DNA from: Thermobifida halotolerans
GTDB taxonomy: Bacteria; Actinomycetota; Actinomycetes; Streptosporangiales; Streptosporangiaceae
Direction of reading: 5' to 3'
DNA length: 64,000 bases
Assembly (NCBI RefSeq): GCF_003574835.2
Contig: NZ_CP063196.1
Location: forward strand, 2,790,001 to 2,854,000
The position numbers and the translations under genes are program-made. Within the stretch, counting starts at the first letter, position 1. Each line of letters opens with the position of its first letter. The notes below the pieces were generated by a model. The model ran no database searches and had not been told where the DNA came from. It was given only the letters and a program-made list of their open reading frames with translations. Positions 56,862 to 64,000 of this stretch are shown here, in pieces.

Positions 56862-58061
56862 TCAGGCGAGCCGCTGGTCGCGCATGCTGGAGATCTTGGC
56901 GGGCATGCTCCAGATGTCGATGAAGCCGCGGGCCAGGCTCTGGTCGTAGGCGTCGCCGGTGTCGTAGGTGGCCAGGTCGTACTCGTAGAGGGAGGCCTCG
57001 CTGCGGCGGCCGGTGACCACCGCCCGTCCCCCGTGCAGCACCATCCGGATGTCACCGGTGACGTGCTTGTTCGCTTCGAGGACGAAGCTGTCCAGGGCGT
57101 TCTTCAGCGGGGAGAACCACAGGCCGTCGTAGACCAGCTCGCCCCACCGCTGGTCCACGCCGCGCTTGAAGCGGGCGAGCTCCCGCTCGACGGTGACGTT
57201 CTCCAGTTCCTGGTGCGCGGCGATCAGCGCGATCGCGCCGGGGGCCTCGTAGACCTCGCGGCTCTTGATGCCGACGAGGCGGTCCTCGACCATGTCGATG
57301 CGGCCCACGCCCTGGGCTCCGGCGCGCCGGTTCAGCTCCTCGATGATCTGCAGCGGGCTGAGCTCCTTGCCGTCGACGGCGGTGGGCACGCCGGAGGTGA
57401 AGGAGATGACAAGCTCGTCGGGTTCCCGCGGTTCGGCCGGGTTCTGGGTGTAGGAGTAGACGTCCTCGATGGGGCCGTTCCAGATGTCCTCCAGGAAGCC
57501 GGTCTCCACGGCCCGACCGAACAGGTTCTGGTCGATGGAGTACGGCGACTTCTTGGTGACGTCGATCGGCAGGCCCTTCTCCTCGGCGAAGGCGATGGCC
57601 TTGTCGCGGGTCATTCCCGAGTCGCGGACCGGGGCGAGCACCTTCAGCTCGGGGAAGAGCGCGGCCAGCCCCGCCTCGAAACGCACCTGGTCGTTGCCCT
57701 TGCCGGTGCAGCCGTGGGCGACCATGGTCGCCCCGTGGTAGCGGGCCGCCTCGGCGAGGTGCTTGACGATCAGCGGCCGCGACAGGGCCGAGACCAGCGG
57801 GTAGCGGTCCATGTAGAGCGCGTTGGCCTGGATGGCGGGAACGCAGTATTCGCCGGCGAACTCCTCGCGGGCGTCGGCCACGACGGCCTCGACCGCGCCG
57901 CAGGCCAGGGCGCGCTGGCGGACGACCTCCAGGTCCTCGCCGCCCTGGCCGCAGTCGATGGCGACGGCCACGACCTCGGCGCCGGTCTCCTCGGCGATCC
58001 ATCCGATGGCCACGGAGGTGTCGAGTCCTCCGGAGTATGCGAGTACGACCCGCTCGGTCAT
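56862..58061 (-). CDS. argG: Argininosuccinate synthase, 399 aa
   Basis: The enzyme condenses citrulline and aspartate with ATP. P-loop-like [16 protein letters not shown], citrulline/aspartate-site segment [13 protein letters not shown], and [13 protein letters not shown] are standard. ATG at 58061 has AGGAGAGA about 5 nt upstream. It follows argR by 66 bp; that gap holds a small GGGTGC/GCACCC hairpin (58084-58100) and a TGTATA hexamer, so an internal promoter is possible. Confidence 0.97.
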   Translation of the reverse strand: MTERVVLAYSGGLDTSVAIGWIAEETGAEVVAVAIDCGQGGEDLEVVRQRALACGAVEAVVADAREEFAGEYCVPAIQANALYMDRYPLVSALSRPLIVKHLAEAARYHGATMVAHGCTGKGNDQVRFEAGLAALFPELKVLAPVRDSGMTRDKAIAFAEEKGLPIDVTKKSPYSIDQNLFGRAVETGFLEDIWNGPIEDVYSYTQNPAEPREPDELVISFTSGVPTAVDGKELSPLQIIEELNRRAGAQGVGRIDMVEDRLVGIKSREVYEAPGAIALIAAHQELENVTVERELARFKRGVDQRWGELVYDGLWFSPLKNALDSFVLEANKHVTGDIRMVLHGGRAVVTGRRSEASLYEYDLATYDTGDAYDQSLARGFIDIWSMPAKISSMRDQRLA

Positions 58062-58127
58062 GAGTGTCTCTCCTATACAGCGCGGGTGCGTGGTGCACCC
58101 GGATCGACGGTGGTCAGTGGGCCCTGG

Positions 58128-58661
58128 CTAGGGGCGCCGGTTGGCGAGCCGCAGCAACGCCGAAGCGAGTTCCTCGCCTCCCTGGGGGTCGCGGGCGACC
58201 ACGAGGATGGTGTCGTCGCCCGCGATGGTGCCCAGGATGGCGGGGATGTCGGTGTGGTCGATCGCCGAGGCCAGGTACTGGGCCGCCCCCGGCGGGGTTC
58301 GGACGACGACCATGTTGGCCGACGCCTCGGCCGAGACCAGCAGGTCCTCGGCCAGTCTGCTCATGCGTGAATTGGACACGTGCTCCAGTCCGAGGTGGTC
58401 GGGACGCGCCCGTGGCAGGCGCTCACCGCCTTCCCCGGGCAGGACGTAGACGAGGCTTCCGTCGACGGTGCGGAGCTTGACCGCGCCCAGCTCGTCCAGG
58501 TCACGCGAGAGCGTGGCCTGCGTGACCTGGACGCCCTCCTCGGCCAGCCGGCGGGCCAACTCGCTTTGGGAGCGGACGTCGTACCTGGTCAGCATCTCGG
58601 CGATCTTGGCGTGGCGGGCGGCCTTGGTGGGAGGCACGGATCTCGCACCGTCGAGGGTCAT
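58128..58661 (-). CDS. argR: Arginine repressor ArgR, 177 aa
   Basis: The N-terminal winged helix ([40 protein letters not shown]) binds ARG boxes; the C-terminal oligomerisation/arginine-sensing core has [20 protein letters not shown] (GTIAGDDT motif contacting arginine). GAGGAGGA precedes ATG at 58661, which overlaps the argD stop by ATGA. It represses this operon in response to arginine and is here part of the operon it controls. Confidence 0.96.
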   Translation of the reverse strand: MTLDGARSVPPTKAARHAKIAEMLTRYDVRSQSELARRLAEEGVQVTQATLSRDLDELGAVKLRTVDGSLVYVLPGEGGERLPRARPDHLGLEHVSNSRMSRLAEDLLVSAEASANMVVVRTPPGAAQYLASAIDHTDIPAILGTIAGDDTILVVARDPQGGEELASALLRLANRRP

Positions 58662-59869
58662 CGTCGCTGGTCCTCCTCGGCGTCTCGGGCCGCGGCGGCC
58701 AGGATGCCCGGCAGCGCCCCGGTGAATTCGAGGATCTCCTCGCGGGTGACGGTCAGCGGCGGGGCCAGGCGGACCACGTCGGGGGTGACCGCGTTGACCA
58801 GGAACCCGGCCTCGGCGGCGCGAGTCTGGACGTGGGCCGCCGCGGGGGTGGCCAACTGGACGCCCCGCCACAGTCCGGCACCGCGCACCCCCGCGAGCAG
58901 GGGGTGGTCGACGGCACCGATCTCCGCGGCGAGCAGGTCGCCCAGTTCGGTGACGGAGTCGAGCAGGTTGTCGCTTTCGATGGTGGTGATGACGGCGAGG
59001 GCGGCGGCGGCCGCGACCGGGTTGCCGCCGAACGTGGAGCCGTGGTCGCCCTTGGCGAACGCGGTCCCGTACCGTCCGAAGCCGACGCACGCGCCGATGG
59101 GCAGTCCCCCGCCGAGGCCCTTGGCGAGGGTGAGCACGTCGGGGCGCACCCCTTCGGCCTGGTGGGCGAACCACCGCCCGGTGCGGCCGACGCCGCTTTG
59201 GATCTCGTCGAGCACGAAGGCGGCGCCGGTGTCGTCGCAGACGGCGCGGACCGCGGCGAGGTAGCCCTCGGCGGCCGGCACGACTCCGGCCTCGCCCTGC
59301 ACGGGTTCGACGAAGACCGCGACGCACTCCTCGGTGACGGCCTGGCGCAGCGCGGCGACGTCGCCGTGCGGGACGAACCGCACCTCCGCCCCGAACGGGC
59401 CGAACGGTTCGCGGATGGCGGGTTTGCCGGTCAGGGCCAGCGCTCCGGAGGTGCGGCCGTGGAAGCCCGCGACGGTGGAGACGTAGTAGGTCCGCTCCGC
59501 TCCCGCTGCGCGTCGGACGAGTTTGAGCGCCGCCTCGTTGGCCTCGGTTCCGGAGTTGGCGAGGAAGACGCGGGCGGGCGCGCCGAGCAGGTCGACGAGT
59601 TTCTCGGCGAGCTCGACCTCCCGTTCGTGCAGGAACAGGTTGCTGGTGTGGGCGAGCGCGGCGGTCTGCTCGGCGACCGCCTTCACCAGGGCCGGGTGGC
59701 CGTGGCCCAGCGACGACACCGCGATTCCGGCGATGAGGTCGAGGTAGCGTCTGCCGTCGACGTCGAAGACGTGGCGGCCCTCACCGCGCGCCAGCGCGAC
59801 GGGCGGGGTGCCGTAATTGGGCATGAGGACCGCGTCGAAGCGCTTCTGCAGCCGTTCGGTGGCGTTCAT
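58658..59869 (-). CDS. argD: Acetylornithine aminotransferase, 403 aa
   Basis: This PLP class III aminotransferase makes N-acetylornithine. [54 protein letters not shown] and the Schiff-base lysine in [15 protein letters not shown] are present. ATG at 59869 overlaps the argB stop by ATGA; its own stop overlaps argR. It may also serve in lysine biosynthesis as in other bacteria. Confidence 0.96.
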   Translation of the reverse strand: MNATERLQKRFDAVLMPNYGTPPVALARGEGRHVFDVDGRRYLDLIAGIAVSSLGHGHPALVKAVAEQTAALAHTSNLFLHEREVELAEKLVDLLGAPARVFLANSGTEANEAALKLVRRAAGAERTYYVSTVAGFHGRTSGALALTGKPAIREPFGPFGAEVRFVPHGDVAALRQAVTEECVAVFVEPVQGEAGVVPAAEGYLAAVRAVCDDTGAAFVLDEIQSGVGRTGRWFAHQAEGVRPDVLTLAKGLGGGLPIGACVGFGRYGTAFAKGDHGSTFGGNPVAAAAALAVITTIESDNLLDSVTELGDLLAAEIGAVDHPLLAGVRGAGLWRGVQLATPAAAHVQTRAAEAGFLVNAVTPDVVRLAPPLTVTREEILEFTGALPGILAAAARDAEEDQRR

Positions 59870-60770
59870 GCGGCGTCTCCCGTGGCCGGTTCGTCCGGCA
59901 GCACCATGGTGCCGACTCCTTCGTCGGTGAAGATCTCCAGCAGCATCGCGTTGGGCACCCGCCCGTCGAGCACGTGCGCCTGCGGCACTCCGCCGCGCAC
60001 CGCGCGCAGGCAGGCTTCCATCTTGGGCACCATTCCCGACGACAGCCGGGGCAGCAGGCCCTCCAGTTCGGCGGCGGTCAGGTGGCTGATCAGTTCGGAG
60101 TTGGTCGGGTAGTCGGCGTAGAGGCCCTCGACGTCGGTGAGCACGATGAGTTTGGTCGCGTCCAGTGCCACGGCCAGGGCCGCGGCGGCGGTGTCGGCGT
60201 TGACGTTGTACACGCCGCCCTCCGCGGAGCGGGCGATGCTGGAGATGACGGGGATCCGCCCGTCGTCCAGCAGGCTGCGCACCGCGCCGGGCTGCACGTC
60301 GACGACCTCGCCGACCAGGCCGATGTCGACGGGTTCGCCGTCCACGATGGCGGGCTTGCGTTCGGCGGTGAACAGGTGGGCGTCCTCGCCCGACATCCCC
60401 ACGGCGAAGGGGCCGTGCTCGTTGACCAGCCCGACGATCTCTCGGTTGACCTGGCCGACCAGGACCATGCGGACGACCTCCATCGTCTCGGGCGTGGTGA
60501 CCCGCAGTCCGCCCGCGAAGGTGCTCTCCACGCCGAGCCGTTCCAGGTGCGCGTTGATCTGGGGACCGCCACCGTGCACGACGACCGGGCGCAGCCCGGC
60601 GTAGCGCAGGAACACGATGTTCTCGGCGAACCGCGCCCGCAGTCCGGGGTCGGTCATGGCGTTGCCGCCGTACTTGACGACGACGGTCCTGCCGTGGAGG
60701 GCGCTCAGCCACGGAAGCGCCTCGATGAGGGTGTTCGCCTTGTCCAGGGCGGTCTGGTGGATTCTGGAGA

Positions 60771-60774
<4 letters not shown>
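59866..60774 (-). CDS. argB: N-acetylglutamate kinase, 302 aa
   Basis: This amino-acid kinase-fold enzyme has [20 protein letters not shown], the Gly-rich [19 protein letters not shown], and [23 protein letters not shown] at 60774 overlaps the argJ stop. It is the typical feedback-inhibited step in the cyclic pathway; an N-terminal helix ([20 protein letters not shown]) of the kind used for arginine-sensitive hexamers is present, so arginine inhibition is likely (inference). Confidence 0.96.
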
Positions 60775-63012
<2,238 letters not shown>

Positions 63013-63235
63013 GCCAGTGTATAGGACCTCACCCCACGGTCGGGCGGGGGGTGCCGGACGGACCCGGCCCGGGGGGACGACGGAGGAGACCCGCCCGGGG
63101 AGTGTGCCCCCAACGATGTCCGCCCTCTGCTGGACTGGGGTCACCCACCCCTCCGGGGCCGAGGCCGCCCGGGACGCTCTCCTGGAGCGAGACCGCACCC
63201 CCGGGTCCGGGCCGCCCGGAACCGCGGCGGCCCGG

Positions 63236-64000
63236 TCAGCGTCCCGAGAGCCTGGAGGCCAGCTCGGCGAGCGTCGAGGTCTCGACGGTTCGGGAGGACT
63301 CGCGCCGGTCGGCGGTGCGGTAGAGGCCGTAGACGAGGTGCGTGCCGATCCACCGCAGCGGCTCGGGCTCCCAGCCGCGCACCTGGTGGCCCACCCAGGG
63401 CAGCCGGGTCAGTTCGGTGCTGCGTTCCAGGACCAGGTCGCACAGGGTGCGCCCGGCCAGGTTGGAGGTGGTGACGCCGCTGCCGACGTACCCTCCGGCC
63501 CAGCCCAGTCCCTCGGAGCGGTCCAGGCGCACGGCGGGGCACCAGTCCCGGGGAACCCCCAGGACACCGGACCAGGCGTGCGCCACGGGGGTCTCGGACG
63601 CGGCGGGGAACAGCCGGGCCAGCGCCCGCCACAGTTCCGCGATCGCCTGCGGCTGGGTGACGCCGTTGTCGTCGTGGCCGGAACCGAACCGGTAGGGCAC
63701 CCCCCGTCCGCCGATGGCGATGCGGCCGTCGGCGGTGCGCTGGGCGTAGATGTAGGCGTGTGCGGCGTCGCCGAGGACCTCCCCGCCCTCCCAGCCGATC
63801 CGCTTCCACACCTCGGCGCTCAGCGGCTCGGTGACGATCATCGAGGAGTTCATGGGCAGCCACTGGCGGCGGTAGCCGTTGAGTTCGGCGGTGAACCCCT
63901 CGGTGGCGCGGATGACGTGGTCGGCGCGGACCGTGCCGTGCTCGGTCACCGCGGCGGGCCGCTGGTCTCCCTTGCGCGGTCGGATCTCGATGACCGCGGT
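63236..64000 (-). CDS. FAD-dependent oxidoreductase (DadA/glycine oxidase-like), C-terminal fragment
   Basis: The gene continues past the right edge; at least 254 C-terminal residues are visible. The frame contains VIRATEGFTAELNGYRRQWL, MNSSMIVTEPLSAEVWKRIG, RTADGRIAIGGRGVPYRFGS and the FAD-binding C-terminal GWAGGYVGSGVTTSNLAGRT, as in DAO-superfamily amine/amino-acid oxidases (gamma-glutamylputrescine oxidase-like). The N-terminal Rossmann motif is outside. Substrate is undetermined. About 215 bp of non-coding sequence without recognised features separates it from the arg promoter. Confidence 0.8.
   Translation of the reverse strand, partial: TAVIEIRPRKGDQRPAAVTEHGTVRADHVIRATEGFTAELNGYRRQWLPMNSSMIVTEPLSAEVWKRIGWEGGEVLGDAAHAYIYAQRTADGRIAIGGRGVPYRFGSGHDDNGVTQPQAIAELWRALARLFPAASETPVAHAWSGVLGVPRDWCPAVRLDRSEGLGWAGGYVGSGVTTSNLAGRTLCDLVLERSTELTRLPWVGHQVRGWEPEPLRWIGTHLVYGLYRTADRRESSRTVETSTLAELASRLSGR

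Overview
The window is about 70% G+C. It carries RbpA, WhiA, SteA/SteB, a conservon-type signalling cassette and the actinobacterial order whiA-yvcK-rapZ-uvrC, so it comes from an actinomycete chromosome. Gene content and protein style suggest Streptosporangiales, perhaps the Nocardiopsaceae/Thermobifida group; that placement is inference, not measurement. Almost all of it is core chromosome and no phage, IS or CRISPR was seen.

Layout. Positions 1-2.0 kb (minus): start of an M20 amidohydrolase, then a small esterase coupled to a ring-cleaving dioxygenase. 2.2-6.3 kb (minus): rbpA, secG, tpiA, pgk, gap; the region upstream of gap has three separate palindromes, one resembling a DasR site. 6.7-11.9 kb (minus): whiA, yvcK, rapZ, uvrC. 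12.1-18.6 kb: an MscS-type channel (plus), then a Rieske protein, an RDD membrane protein, uvrA and a TerC-family protein (all minus). The TerC gene has a clear yybP-ykoY (Mn2+) riboswitch leader. 18.9-24.9 kb (minus): a cell-envelope/division block of GT4 glycosyltransferase, MurJ-like flippase, MraY/WecA-like transferase, SteB and SteA. 25.0-29.7 kb (minus): recN, nadK, tlyA, a 57-aa protein and a phasin-like protein. 29.9-35.9 kb: SCP2-like, DUF1015, HAD-IIA, SSB paralogue, metallo-beta-lactamase, double GNAT and NUDIX genes.

36.1-45.2 kb (minus): a TPR-like protein with an R/G-rich tail, a complete rRNA operon (16S-23S-5S, no spacer tRNA, strong terminator after 5S) and tyrS. Between tyrS and 16S lies the most striking structure seen: eight tandem degenerate repeats (43189-43705). 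Each carries GGGAAY-N18-GTT in the orientation of the rRNA operon, the form of a SigR/SigH-class ECF sigma promoter. Three TAGAGT/TAGTCT -10-like hexamers about 100 bp apart follow before the leader. Together they look like a stress-responsive multi-promoter control region for rRNA.

45.3-47.3 kb (plus): an alpha/beta hydrolase, TetR regulator and membrane protein, translationally coupled, with two candidate TetR operators in front. 47.4-54.9 kb (minus): a conservon (CvnA kinase, CvnB roadblock, CvnC DUF742, CvnD GTPase) followed by a sirohydrochlorin-chelatase-like gene and a second kinase plus DUF742 pair. 55.3-62.9 kb (minus): argC-J-B-D-R-G-H, coupled by 4-bp overlaps from argC to argR, with a perfect 48-bp palindrome between argG and argH and an ArgR-box-like region before argC. 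argF is not in the window. The window ends inside a DadA-type FAD oxidoreductase.
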